This document shows, in pieces, positions 12,501 to 24,400 of a stretch of 64,000 nucleotides of DNA (positions within the stretch are counted from its first letter, which is position 1; the number at the start of each line of letters is the position of its first letter). Origin of the DNA: Climacium dendroides (lineage: Eukaryota > Streptophyta > Bryopsida > Hypnales > Climaciaceae); the NCBI GenBank assembly GCA_950106755.1, contig OX467090.1:20003092-20067091 (forward strand), given 5' to 3'. The notes beneath the pieces are model-generated. The model did no database searches, was not told the DNA's origin, and worked only from the letters and a program-made list of their open reading frames with translations. The translations under genes and the position numbers were made by a program.

Positions 12501-13145
12501 GGATTGTAAACCAAGACCATGATCTTCAATTTTGACCTTAATTCACAACCAGTTGTTGGGCTAAAATGTATTTATTACCAAGAACATTGCTTAAGCTTGC
12601 ATTTCTTTCCCAATTTCTAACCCATTTTCAAATTGCCTCTATTTACTTCAAATCTTTATTTATTTTTAATAATTTATTTTACCATTTTTAAGACTCTTTG
12701 AAATTTCAAAAACATTCATACAAGAAATGGTTTTAAAAGCTAAATTTTCAAATATTCTAACTTTTCAAACATTGGATAAGCAAAGTCAAAATATCTAACC
12801 AAGAATTGCAAAATGTTTACAAAATGGACAATGAGCAAGCACATTCAATGGAGGGCAACATGTTTACAATGGTTGAAGAGCATTAATCTTGTCGATACCA
12901 AACAATTTTTTACAAAGCATGATTCCTAGTATCTACTTATAAAACATGGAAGTTTATGCATAGAGTTATAGCATAGGAAGTAGAAGTGTACTTTGAGGTG
13001 TTATGGAATATCAAATGTGGTGTATATCCAACATAGCATTTTGCCAAATATATTGTATATTGCATGGCTTAGGATTGGATCATTTGTGCATTTCTCGAGG
13101 ACCTCATCACATTCTAAACCAAATAGAGATCAAAGCAAAAATATA
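9563..13145. other. gene-free AT-rich spacer
   Basis: I see no gene, RNA or clear element in this 3.6-kb stretch. Open frames are short and of low complexity. Confidence 0.5.
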
Positions 13146-13396
13146 ACTAGGTGCAACAACTTTGACATGAAATTAGGCAATCTAACCTTCTTAGTGATGC
13201 ATTGCAAGCAATGACAACACATCTCAAATAATAAGCTAAGGCACCTAGAACTGATGATGGTTTGATATGTCAAAACAAGTGATGGTTACCAATTTCACTA
13301 ATCATGTAGTATTGTAAAATGCATAATTAAGAAGGGTTCACATTTTACATCCCCATAATCTATGAAGAACATTATATATATTCACTACAACCTAAA
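13146..13396. repeat. segmental duplication, copy B, left fragment
   Basis: This matches 7100-7340 with about 15 percent divergence (shared words include GATGATGGTTTGAT and ATCATGTAGTATTGTAAAATG). It ends at TTCACTACAACCTAAA, where the 16.7-kb element begins. The rest of copy B continues at 30075. Confidence 0.88.
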
Positions 13397-13398
13397 AT

Positions 13399-13423
13399 GG
13401 CCTTATTCGTTAAATTGAGACAA
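13399..13423 (+). repeat. left terminal inverted repeat of the 16.7-kb element
   Basis: It begins GGCCTTATTCGTTAAATTGA followed by GACAA, an exact inverted match to 30048-30072. Just inside, TTGAGACA is repeated (TTGAGACAAAATGG then TTTTGAGACATT). Confidence 0.9.
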
Positions 13424-13840
13424 AATGGTCATTTTGAGACATTGAAAATCTGAGTGCAAAGCTCAATTGATTGAATAGTTGTAAATGAACCCTAAACTCA
13501 CAACAACAATAAAGATCTCTAAGGCTACATTCTAGAAAATAATTAGCAAGGAATAAATAGATGCATAGAAAAATGAGTGCAATTGCATTCAGTAAGCTCA
13601 AATTACTTGAGAGTTTAATTACACAAAGAACTTTTAAGCCTCTATCACGATGTCACTGGACGTAAATGGCTATTGAGCATTAGGTACTCTGAATTTGTGT
13701 AGAAACGGAGAGGCTAATTGTACACGTATACCTCAACTTTTTTAAGTAATTTTTTTCTGTATTCTATTTATCATGCTATTTATAGGATTTAGGCAATTTG
13801 ACACCTATGACGTCTAAAATTGAATTGGCTTGACCAAACG

Positions 13841-14620
13841 TCATTTATGGCCTGTATAATCATTCTTGGCCGCCTCCAACGCCTTCAGCCATGCCATGCC
13901 TCTATAAATATCCTCACGTCGTGAGGAATAGTACGACGCACTTGGATATTGCGCGGCACTGCTGAGGTCCATACTTGGAGAGGTACCGTCCTTCCGCTTT
14001 GCTTGACGCTTGCGTGGAGGTAATTCGGAGGAAGACATGGACCTCGATCCTCGAGGTGTCGGCCGTGCCATATCAACATTGTTTATGTACGAATGTGTAT
14101 TTCCAATTGATTTAGAGCTTGTCGACCACTGCTGTTCTCTCGCAATCGTCCGCTGAAACATAATGTGTGAGGGAAGTAATGTTCGCCGTCCAACACTACG
14201 CGGGGACAAGGGCCCACTATCCTCGAGTCGAGGCAAATGAGGTGCACTGTGAGCCCCCACTTGTGCCCCCCTTGCTTGATTCGGCAAGCCAACTACCTCC
14301 TTAACGACCTCTGTCTTCGTAGGTGGAACTACAGAATCTGTCGGCACATCATCCTTGGGGCGAGGATGATTTGTACCGTCACTAATAGGGAAAACAAGCT
14401 TCCGATTCGTGACGACATCGGCCCGTGGCGGGGGCGAGAAGGGGCACCCTCGACTTGAGGACGCTCGCTTGAGCGGAGATGGGGAACAGACGGGGGTTTT
14501 GACGGGTCCTCGACTCGAGGGACTGTCCACCACACCGTCTTCAACATCGGCCTTTGAGAAGTCAATGGCCGCAGACGCTGCGTCCTCCGCCGTGCGCATC
14601 ATGTAGGGCCCTGAAAACAT
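13841..14620 (-). CDS. Ser/Pro-rich hypothetical protein of the 16.7-kb element
   Basis: An uninterrupted 259-residue frame. Upstream TGTTTTCAG|GGCCCTACATG looks like a splice acceptor, so this may be a 3' exon rather than a whole gene. The product is rich in Ser, Pro, Arg and Lys and probably disordered. A basic patch (PPRKRQAKRKDG) near residue 205 could be a nuclear localisation signal. The C-terminal part (REDIYRGMAWLKALEAAKND) could form a helix. Copies of the element's palindrome lie in its coding sequence and are read as PRLED or SSRG. It lies downstream of the FCP1-like relic on the same strand. No family is recognised. It is the only large frame of the element without a stop. Confidence 0.45.
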   Translation of the reverse strand: MFSGPYMMRTAEDAASAAIDFSKADVEDGVVDSPSSRGPVKTPVCSPSPLKRASSSRGCPFSPPPRADVVTNRKLVFPISDGTNHPRPKDDVPTDSVVPPTKTEVVKEVVGLPNQARGAQVGAHSAPHLPRLEDSGPLSPRSVGRRTLLPSHIMFQRTIAREQQWSTSSKSIGNTHSYINNVDMARPTPRGSRSMSSSELPPRKRQAKRKDGTSPSMDLSSAAQYPSASYYSSRREDIYRGMAWLKALEAAKNDYTGHK

Positions 14621-15009
14621 GGACAGTTTGGTACTATCTCCGACAGAGCCTGACGCCTAGGAGAGCGACTTCTCCGACCTGGAAAGGAGACTCCTGGCCA
14701 CCCGATGATGTTTGCTTGTTTCAGTTCCATTTGGAGAACCAACCTGCAAGAAGCCCAGATTACACAAGTTCTGCCCACATTATATGGCTGATGAAATGGT
14801 CACAAGCAAAGAAAATGCATATTCACTCAGATGGACAGACAATTGGAACGCTCCATACAACCGAACATGTGTGCCAAAATCTTTGCTCTCAAAATTATAT
14901 ACAATTGAATGAATGTACAAAATTATAAAAATATAGAACGTGAGTTCCTATCCAATCCAAATCTACGAGGCCGCCCGAAGGAACCCTAAACAAACGACTC
15001 TAGGGAAGA

Positions 15010-15852
15010 CTAGGGATCACGTCTCTCCGGGCCTATTGCTAGCTGGAGGCCCGGAAGCTTGAAACGATATCCTAGATTTCTGGCAGACATCCTCAACCCC
15101 TCCATGAGGAACTACACTTGGTAGTCGTTCTGCGTGAGGGGTTCTAAGCCAATCTTGTTTGCCCCTACAAACTCACACAGACGCCCCGGATCGCGCACCG
15201 ACTCTAAGCGCGCAAGCCAAGGTAGGAGTTCTGACATGAGGAAGTTGTTTGTCAACTACGCACAAGTCTAGGTATTGAAGAACACAACATTCCACAACTC
15301 ATTGCAAACGCTCTTTTCGGGAGAGTCATCAATGAGCATGGTGTTGTTCATGTTGAAAGTCGTGCGCACGCCCTTGTGGTTGAACATGCGCTCACACAGG
15401 ACTTTCAAGAATACTAGCTTTGAATTGCACGTCAAGAACTTTCCTTTGGAGGTCTCTATCCTCCTGCATTTCTCCTAACCTAGGACGTCATACGGGGCTT
15501 TTATTCCCCTAAACAAATGCTCCATGACCAACTCCGCAGTGGGCTGCACCATGGAGGACCATATGACAATCCTGTCCGCGATCTGCGACACCTTGTGCAG
15601 GAACTATCAGACGTTTTGTCGCGCAAACACGGCCTTTGGCCTGACGATAGTTGGGATTATGTGGCACAAGACATTGTCTTCCATCCGATACGGCTTGAAA
15701 CTATTAGCGTATGACCTCGGCAAGCACTGACAGAGAATGCCGTTCAGATCGAAGACAATGTTGAGCCACTTGACCGGGGGTGAGGGCTCTACGATATCCG
15801 TCACGTTCTCTCCGCCCCTGTGCAATTCTACCTGATGAAAGCAGAACAACAA
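15010..15852 (-). pseudogene. FCP1/NIF-like HAD phosphatase relic carried by the element
   Basis: Read on the minus strand in one frame, the region encodes VKWLNIVFDLNGILCQCLP, then RPKAVFARQNV-stops-FLHKVSQIADRIVIWSSM, then NNTMLIDDSPEKSVCNELWN. These match the layout of FCP1/SCP (NLI-interacting factor) HAD phosphatases: motif I with the nucleophile Asp (DLNG, about 15740-15756), RP..FL...., a (V/I)W(T/S)S motif, and a late (L/I)DDSP motif (about 15318-15334). The usual second Asp of DxDxT is Asn here, which would impair classic catalysis. The frame is broken by TAG at 15604, 15475, 15268, 15256 and 15112 and TGA at 15607; it ends at TAG 15010. A splice acceptor (TTTCATCAG) lies near 15832, so an upstream exon is likely. 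It may be a captured host gene. Confidence 0.68.
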
Positions 15853-16286
15853 AGAAATGGAGTTACCTGTTTGAATGCAGAATTAGGTGAGCTAGACAAC
15901 GGGACAGAGCACAGAATTCCACTAATGGATTGCATGTTCCAGTCAAGAAGCGATTTCAGTGCCCTCGGATGGTGCAAGCTTTTAAGAATTATAGGTTGAG
16001 CAAACAAAACATTGACAAAGATTGAAATTAGAAGCCTATGAGAACAGGAATTTTATTTACATTTTCTTTACAACGATTACATGTTACACTTTGCGTGAAA
16101 CTAAATGAAGTACAGATTCACACGAACACTCTATGCTACACTATTCTACACGTAGGCAAGCCTAGAGGTCTGCATCAATGCCTGGCAATCATAAATGTGA
16201 TTTCCTGCCAACAAAAACTTGCTTCAATATAGAGAATCCACATCAAAAGAGTAGCTTCTTTCGCAAGCCAAGCAAGCCATGAATCA

Positions 16287-19200
16287 CTACTCATCGCAGA
16301 CACTCAGATAAACGAGGATGTCTTCTTCGGCCTCCCCGTAATCAAGAAGCTCCTCCTTCAGATCATCGACACGAAGATCTTCTCCATCCGCTTCCTTGGA
16401 AGTTGTACATGTAGCTGCCTCTCCCGCTGCAATCACACTTTCGGGGGCCTTGAAGGTCCTGTGGATGAAGATGTAGGAACTCCAGCAATATCCTCGACTC
16501 GAGGATGTGTTGGAGGATTCACCCCCACAGATTCGGGGTTGGGCACGGACTGCCCATCGCGACGTGTGAGACTAGGTGCGGGCAGCTAAGACGCCGGAGT
16601 CGCTACGACGCAGTCGTCTCCGGAGGGACGAACTTCGTCAGTCTTATCTTCGACTCGAGGATGAGAAGGATTGGTAGCATCGCGGGACACGGATGCTACT
16701 AGCAAGGAAGAGTGGATTGGAGGTGGCATTGGAATTTGGCTTAGGAGAGTCTGCGATAGAGATCTAGCAAAAAGTTCCGCCACCATTTCCTCCAACTTTG
16801 CGCACCTCAGGCTGATCTCTTGACTCGAAGCCACGGCTTCTCTGATCTACTTGTCCTTGAGATCAAGCTCGTCCTACCGTGCCTTCTTCCTTGCCTCTCT
16901 CTTGGCCTTTCGCTCGTTTACCATATCCCAATAACCGGAATCATCCTTCACTTTCGCGGAAGGCTTAGTCGTCGACAGTCTCTAAGTAGACGCCGATACA
17001 ACAGCTCTTTTTTGTACTCACTCTCTTCATCGTCGTCGTCAGAGGAGTGAGGGAAGTCCTTTGAATCAAAATCACTCAGATCCACAACCTTGTGAGTGAT
17101 TACGGACTTCATCTTTTGGCGTTCCGTAGGAAGGACGTCTTCACTGGCTCTACCTTCAACCTCATGGGCTTGGAAACCACCCATCGCGACATCCGGAACC
17201 TCATCCTCAGTGCAGTTCTGTATAGCTTCCAATTGCTAAGGAGGAGGCAGCTCAGGTGACCGCTGCACAGGTGATTGTTGAAGAGGTGGTTGTCCCCGAT
17301 CTCCCTGCTGCTCGGCTCTCCACTTGGTCCTCAATTCAGCTTGCCGTTTGTCCCACTCCGTATCTGTCTCAACCTCTTCCTCTGCTGAAGACCCTGCCTT
17401 GGTAGTCCGCACTGGCCTTAAAGTGGGCACCATACTCCCATATTCGTTAATGCCAAGCAGGTCCTCATTAGGAACTGTTTCTGAGGGACGCGGTGTCACC
17501 TCACGTCTGTTTCCAAAACCAAAGTCCTCATCTGATGACTCTCGTTCAGATGTTGACCGAGGTGATTCCAGATCGTCGCCATGCGGCGGAGATACGGAGA
17601 ACAGAAGTGGAGACCCAACGTGCAGCGGCCACACGTACTTTGCAGAATACGGGGAATTGGAATAAAGAAAATCATATCCAATGAGTCAGACAATGTTGCC
17701 ACTACTCGATGTCTCGCCGTTAGATCTTTGTCTACGATGCCGTAGAAGTATGCTCTGAACATCTAGACAAGCCAACAATGAAGTCGAAACTTAGTAACTA
17801 TGATCATAGAGTCTGTATCCTCGAGTCGAGGATAATTTCCTAAACACCATAGTCACTAATATATTGAAACCGAAACGTAGTAACTATGATCATAGAGTCT
17901 GTATCCTTGAGTTGAGGATAATTTCCTAAACACCATAGTCACTAATATATTACGCCATTAAGAATAGAATCGACTATATCTTCGAGTCGAGGATAATTCA
18001 AGGATCATAAAACATTTAAAAACAAAGCCTATGCTAGAAAATTGAACAAAAGCAATAGACTATCCTCGAGTTGAGGATAAGCATACCTTTGCAGCCAACA
18101 CACACTTCGATCCTACATAGATGCCCAAGACATTTTCGTCGGAAACCGCAAAGCTTTGGAGGATCTCAAAATAGAACTCCATTTGAAGTTCCGTCACGTA
18201 CAACCTCCACTTTGCTTCATTGTTCCTAAAAGCATCCAGGTAGTATAGAATATCGGGGGTGCCGTATTCCGCTTTCATTCTCTGCCGCACTAGAGAAGCG
18301 TGCTCGTCACCTTTCTTGAACAGAAAGAGCAGCGGCACTAGAGGAGCCGATGATCGGTTAGTCACATTGTTCAGCCGCTCCACTCAGCTGGAAATGTACC
18401 TCGACTGAATGCAGTCAAACTCCGTGAGTTGAGTTTTGGCAAATTGTGCAGTAGTTTGCCGTTCAGCTAGCTCTCCCAGGATCCACAACTATACACTCGC
18501 CTCCGTAGTTGTTGGTTGCAACTTTGTGGCGAGGAACTCCAAGAACGGCTGCAGAGATGGTGTTTTGTCCGTCTCCTTGGACTTCCAGAGTTGACGGACA
18601 TCAAGAATGGCAAGGTTGAGAGGACAGGGCTCGTAATTGTAACTCCCGCTGACCAGGAAAACCCTTTCATGAACGTCCAGTCCCCTCAACGCCACTCCTC
18701 CAGAAATTGAAGGCAATCTATACTTCAACTTCATGAACCTTTGGAAAAGAGTTTGTTCGTCCTCAAACTTCTCTCCAAGATCCTTTGCCCTCTGATGCTT
18801 GGCTTCATTCGTCAACCTCTTCTTAAAAAACTCTCCTCGAGGGTGTGACAGAAGGAAATCCCATGTCGACAAAGAAAATTGGTGCCTCACTTTCCATGCC
18901 CTCTAGATGTTGTCCAAGACGTCTCCATTGTCGTCTCGTAAGTTCAACGAGGGTTTGATATCTATTAGCTCTTCGAGGACAATCTTCTTTCGCTTCCTGC
19001 GTTCAATCCAATCTACGCCAGCATAGTTGTTAGGCACCAAAATCTTCGTCCTCTGCACGGACACTTTCGGGTACGACCCATTCCGGCAAGGTGTCTTGTT
19101 CAGCAAATGCAACGCATATGCAGCCAAGTCCTTGTCTGTGAAGTGGCCGAGGTGCTTGAAAAACTCTCTTTTCAAGGAGAAAACTTTTCGATTGAAGCCC

Positions 19201-20780
19201 TTGAGCTCTTTAAACTTCAACCCAGTGATTGGCTCGACTAACTCACCTTCCGAATGCATCGTCAAAAATTCATTCCAATACTTAAAAAGACTGTCCAGAA
19301 GCGTGATAATCGTCATCTTGCACTTCAAGTCAGCTGCTGTCTTAATAGTCGCTCTGTCCTTTTCTAGATTGATATTTTTGAAGCGACTGACCATAAGCGT
19401 ACAAAATTTCTGCAAGACAAGAGTAGGTTGGGTCAATGCACAGCTACATATCTCGCACTTATCTTCGAATCGATGATAATTAATTACTACTGAGATGTAT
19501 TGCAAACAATGTCTACTATTGGAAATCTATCCTCAACTAGTCGACTCGAAGATAATGAGGTACATTGAAGACTTACCAGGTACTGGGAACTACTTAAGAT
19601 AGCTCCGTTTCTTCTGAAATTTGCCTCCTCTGAATCATTTGCTGGGCGGAGATAGTGGATCCAGATGTTTCGACAACTAACAATCTAGTTCCCCCAAGTT
19701 GCCTTTGCTTGATGTTGCCCAATTGGATGAGCTCCTTCTTCACGTCCTCAACAATGCCTCTCTCAAGCTTCCGAATAATATACTCGTCTTTTGCAAGAAA
19801 GCATTGTTTGATCGACACTTCGACAAGGTCTTGGCCCAACACAAAGCAAGCGGCGTGAGTATTCCAGAAGTTTTTCTAAATTTCAGCAAACTTCTCGAAA
19901 TCCTTTTTTTCCTTGTCGACTGTTTCCACAGTCGTAAGGGCTGACCCAGAACTGCCAGCCACTGTGGATTTGGATGCAGTGGCTCCCCGCGGTCGTTTTG
20001 GCTTTGAACTGGATGGACCTTCAGATTGAGTCTCCGAACGCTTTGTGGCTCCGAACGCACTCATCCTTGACCTATTGCAACGCTACCCGAAGCAGTCGCT
20101 GTCTAGCCTGAGTCAATCGATTTCCTTCTCTTTCGATTCGGAGGCGCATCAATTGGAGGGACTTACTGCACATGCCTGATTGCATATCGATCTAATGCTC
20201 CCCAGATATTATTGAGCCTTCTACAAATGACAGACGTTGTACCATCAATCCAGGGCAGATATTTCGATGCTTCAAACATCCTCACCAACTCCGTAATCTG
20301 AGACTCCTCTAAAGTAGTGACGAGATACACCATATCGAACCGTGCGTGATCACTTCTTATGTCTAGCACAAGAAAATGGTAGTAATCACCAGCACGACCA
20401 TCTTCCCCGACGTCCCGGAGCACAATGACGACATAGTTTTTGTGATGCTCTTCAATTACTGAAACTTTTTCATTTTGCTTCAATGGTAAAAAGTTCGTCT
20501 GATCTTTGGCGCGGTAGAGAAGGTAGATGTAGTCCTTGTACTTATTCATACCGAATGACCACGCGACAATGTTGTCTTTGAATTGCCAAAGCTTCCCGTA
20601 AGTCTCTGGCAATTCAGCTATGAACGGCTCGTTCACAAACGGGTTCTTGAATGGCTCCATTAGTAGCAGAACAGTCGAGTAGTCGTAACTGCCTTCCGCC
20701 TCCATATCTGCACTTGTCCACGTATTGATTAGGTTACAACTTCCACAGAGGATATCTTCGAGTCGAAGATGTGTTTCCAT
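16287..20780 (-). pseudogene. multi-exon gene of unknown function in the element, decayed
   Basis: I reconstruct four exons. Exon 1 is 20780-20167 (start METHLRLEDIL), with donor GTAAGT. Exon 2 starts at 20071 after a 95-bp intron; the joint keeps frame (RHVQ|SRMSAFG) and leads into a basic, Ser-rich segment (SSSKPKRPRG). Exon 3 is 19409-18087 and starts KFCTLMVSRF. Exon 4 starts at 17762 (MFRAYFYGIVDKD) and continues through an acidic, Pro-rich and coiled-coil region (KLEEMVAELF) to the acidic C-terminus ...DILVYLSVCDE, with TAG at 16287-16289. Introns 19410-19576 and 17763-18086 contain the element's palindromes. Breaks: TAG at 19876, 18903, 18489, 17236, 16874, 16847 and 16586, TGA at 18384, TAA at 19594, and frameshifts near 17680, 16960 and 16450. 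The exon 2-3 joint is uncertain. I recognise no domain. It is probably an accessory protein of the transposon. Confidence 0.6.
17819..17960. repeat. ~86-bp tandem duplication inside an intron, each unit with a palindrome
   Basis: AAACTTAGTAACTATGATCA... recurs as AAACGTAGTAACTATGATCA... about 86-90 bp later, each followed by TAGAGTCTGTATCCT, the element palindrome, and TTTCCTAAACACCATAGTC. It lies in the intron between exons 3 and 4 of the unknown gene. Confidence 0.8.
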
Positions 20781-23700
20781 TATTTCTAGGCTTGACTTCT
20801 GGAATGCTATCACTTCTACTCATGGCGTGAGGTCAATGTAGATAGGTAGATACAATGGCGATCGTGAATATGGTCTCTCCTCTCATACGAGAGGAAGCAA
20901 TGTATCTTCGAATCGAAGATAAATCAGCGTCATCATTGTGGACCTAGATGGAAAAATAGTTCGTTCACTTTAGTCTTCTGATGCAATAGAATTATATATG
21001 TTTCATTGATATGGGATTCCATCATCCTCAGTGTAATTATGTGGTTCTCTCGAGTCTCTGACATGCATGAATAGGCCTCTGGCAGGCTTTAATTTTTCTT
21101 ATTTTAGCATTTTCTATTTGTATTGGACTATTGGTGAACACAATTATCTTTGCATCAAAGATAATAGTAGCACGGACATTCTAGGACTGCATGTATACAT
21201 CAAAACACTCAAATTTATTGTGAATTGAAACTCATCTGATGGAATGTACAATGTTGGTTTTACGATAATTGACTTGGTTTTTCAACGCTTCAGCTATCAT
21301 TTCTGCAAGGACATCATATTTGTAATCCTTTGGTTGTGCGCAATTTATCCTCGACTCGAGGATAATAAGCACCACGGGTACATGAAGTTATCCTCGCCCC
21401 GAGGATAATTATCCTCGAAGCGAGAATAGATTTGGGACCCTCGAACTTGTTATTGTCGGGTCGAGAATAATTATCCTCTCTTGAATGACTAGACTCTAAA
21501 AATGAAATTGTACTGAACTATTGGAAAACACAATTATCTTCAGGTCGAAGATAACTACAGTATGTTCGTTTGAGGAATGGACGTGTAGGCGTAAATCCTA
21601 AAACTTAACAGTTCTCTCTTGTTCGAATATATTCAAATGGAGTTCCTAGAATCCAAAGAATCGTATTACTAAACCCTAAAACATTTTATATAGGCACTCT
21701 AGATAGGAACTATGAACCTAACAACTGAAAACTAATGAACTCGAAACTTGATACAGGGAACTATGAACTAATCAAAAGGAAAAGCAACAAAGCAAACTCC
21801 AAGTGCAATGCAAGAAGGTAGAGGTTGAAATTCAAGCACAACAACTGAATACATACTTGACAAGAATAGCAGTAGACAATTCCAATGAAGCGCTAAAACA
21901 AAACAAAATCGTCCACACTTCGCTCCAACTCCACTACATGCACCGTGGGAAACAATAAATTCTAAACGATTTGGAAATGTAAATGAAGGTGTGCACATAC
22001 ACAACTAGCATTCACAAACACAAACACAAAAAACTTGTGCAAATAACCCTCACACAAAGATCACGCACGCAGAACTCAACAACTCACACAGTCCTCACAT
22101 AAAGCTTGAGAGAGAAACAAAACTACGCGCACTCACAACAAACAACTCACTGAACTACACACAGAAACTGCCGCAAAGAACTCTACTTGCAAACAACTAA
22201 ACACGCACAATCACAACGAACTCACTCACAACGAACTTACTCACAACTCACAAAACAAATGTGCGTTTACAAAATGAACGCGCGCTGGCGGGAGGGAGAT
22301 GACCTTCCAAGGCAATGCCGAACCTAAACAGCGGCAGGCTTGACATAATGGGTTGGCGGCGCCAGACCACGCGGGGTAGACTCGGTAGGGTAGACTCGGC
22401 GGTGGCAGGATTGGTTAGTAGGCTCGACAAGAATGAGAGGCAGGTTCGGGAGGATTCAGGCTCGGATAGTAGGCAGTTCCTCTTTGTCCTATACAAAATG
22501 TTTTAGGGTTTAGTAATTTGATTTCTTGTTCAATGTTCAATTTTAGGGGTTTTGCATACACATCCAGTCCACGAACTAACATGTTGCAGTTATCATCGAC
22601 CCAAAGATAATTGTGATTACCAATAGTCCAACATGACTTAATTTTTAGGGTCTAGACATTCATGCAAGGATAATTATTCTCGACTCGACGATAGTAAATT
22701 CCAAGGGTCCCAAATTTATTCTTCCTTCAAGGATATTTATCCTCGAGGTGAGGATAACTTAGTGGACCCGTGGTCCTTTTTATTCTTGAGTCGAGGATAA
22801 TAAGTCCATTGAATGATTTAATATTCATGTCTAAGAGTTTTCTAACATCTTAAACAAGTTGAAATCAAAGTATTGTGTAGGGTTCATGCAATCATAAGGG
22901 ATTTTTTGAATTTAGGGTTAACTTTTGTAGAAAAATTTCAATTTATTCAATTCAAATTCTTTCGCTATTCATTTCATGGGTGCCTACAAATTTTTATGAA
23001 ATCTATAAATAATATGTAAGTGGGTCTATTACACTCATTTGAATCTTATAGGGTCTTGTCGAGGAGTTTGAAAGCAACCCTACACTCAACAAGACTAATA
23101 GGAAAAAGATCTTTTATATTGAAAATAGATGAAGTTCTTACAATTTTTTTGGACCTAAATAAATGCAATACCTATATATAAGAAGATTTTTGTAGAAAAA
23201 ATGTCATGGTAAATTTATTTTGCTAGAATTCAAAATATTTCCTCAAAATATGCAAATTTTAAAAAAAAAATTATAATATTACTATCTACTATATATGCTT
23301 TGTATATTAATTATTATAGGCCACAAGCAATAATTGTGAGTGATTTAGCAAAAGAGGTTTTATAATTATACAAGAACAAAGAATACTCTAAAATTATTCA
23401 TATCCAAATTAAATTCAAATTTTTTCATTACAAAAAAAAACATTTCTATCCAAACATATGGTGAATTTTATTTTACAAATTTTGACTACATAGATTGCAA
23501 GATATAATTGACGTTCAGTGTAGTAATAAATATTTTCTAGGCACCTTCCGTTATCATACTAGCTTAATGAACCTTGAATTCTCTTAATTTGAAATTCCTA
23601 CATTATTTGTAGAAGAAGGTTTTATTGCTCTCCATGATACTAGTGATACAAGATTGAAGCTTTGGGGGCCTTGTTTCCAAGTTGGGAGACCTCGTCAATT

Positions 23701-24249
23701 GTGAAATTGTTCTAGTAAGTCGTCTAGAAATTTTTAATACAAATGTTGTAATTACTATCTAAATTGCATAAACTTCAATTGAAGGATTGTATGTTCAAAT
23801 TAATTTCTAGTATGTTCTATACATTGAAATGATATTAGTAGACATTCTAAGCTCTTAACAAATTGGTTCCATTATCTAATTAAAAATAATAATGAAGAAG
23901 TTCTAATAGCTCTAATTTTCTAACATTTTTTTTCTTTAAACATACTTTGTTTTTTTCCATTTCAAAAATTTCGAAAAATGAAATTCTTCCAAAGGGCTCC
24001 CAACCCATTGTATTTTGGGGAGGGGGTATAAGTAAAATACTTGAAATAAACTTTTCCAAAATACAAATGAAATGTTTAAAAAATATTGTTGCATGTGAAT
24101 TTTTAAAGTCCCTATAACTTAGTATTAAAGTTTTTATAGTTTTGTTGTCAAACAAAATTTCACTATGTTTTAATGCACCTAATTTATTAAATTAATGTTG
24201 GAGACTCCCCTTAAGATCATCTTCAATATTTTAAGAAAATTTTGCACCC

Positions 24250-24400
24250 CATCCTATTTTGAAATTTGCAACATTAAACTAATATTGCACTCTATTTTGA
24301 GATTTATAGCATTAAACTAATATAGCACTCTATTTTGAGACTTATAGCATTAAACTAATATAGCATTCTATTTTGAGACTTATAGCATTAAACTAAAAGG
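24250..24400. repeat. ~38-bp tandem repeat, about four units
   Basis: The unit ATAGCATTAAACTAATATAG followed by CACTCTATTTTGAGACTT recurs about four times with few differences. It is AT-rich and non-coding. Confidence 0.8.

Noticed and set aside
15517..15730. Plus-strand frames of 65-68 codons
   Set aside because: They are shadows of the minus-strand FCP1-like frame, which carries recognisable motifs.
15010..20060. TAG reassigned to glutamine (as in some green algae)
   Set aside because: The intact PHT1 gene ends in TAG at the family's normal C-terminus, SPC12 ends in TAA and the oxidoreductase in TGA. The TAG excess is confined to decayed transposon genes that also have frameshifts.
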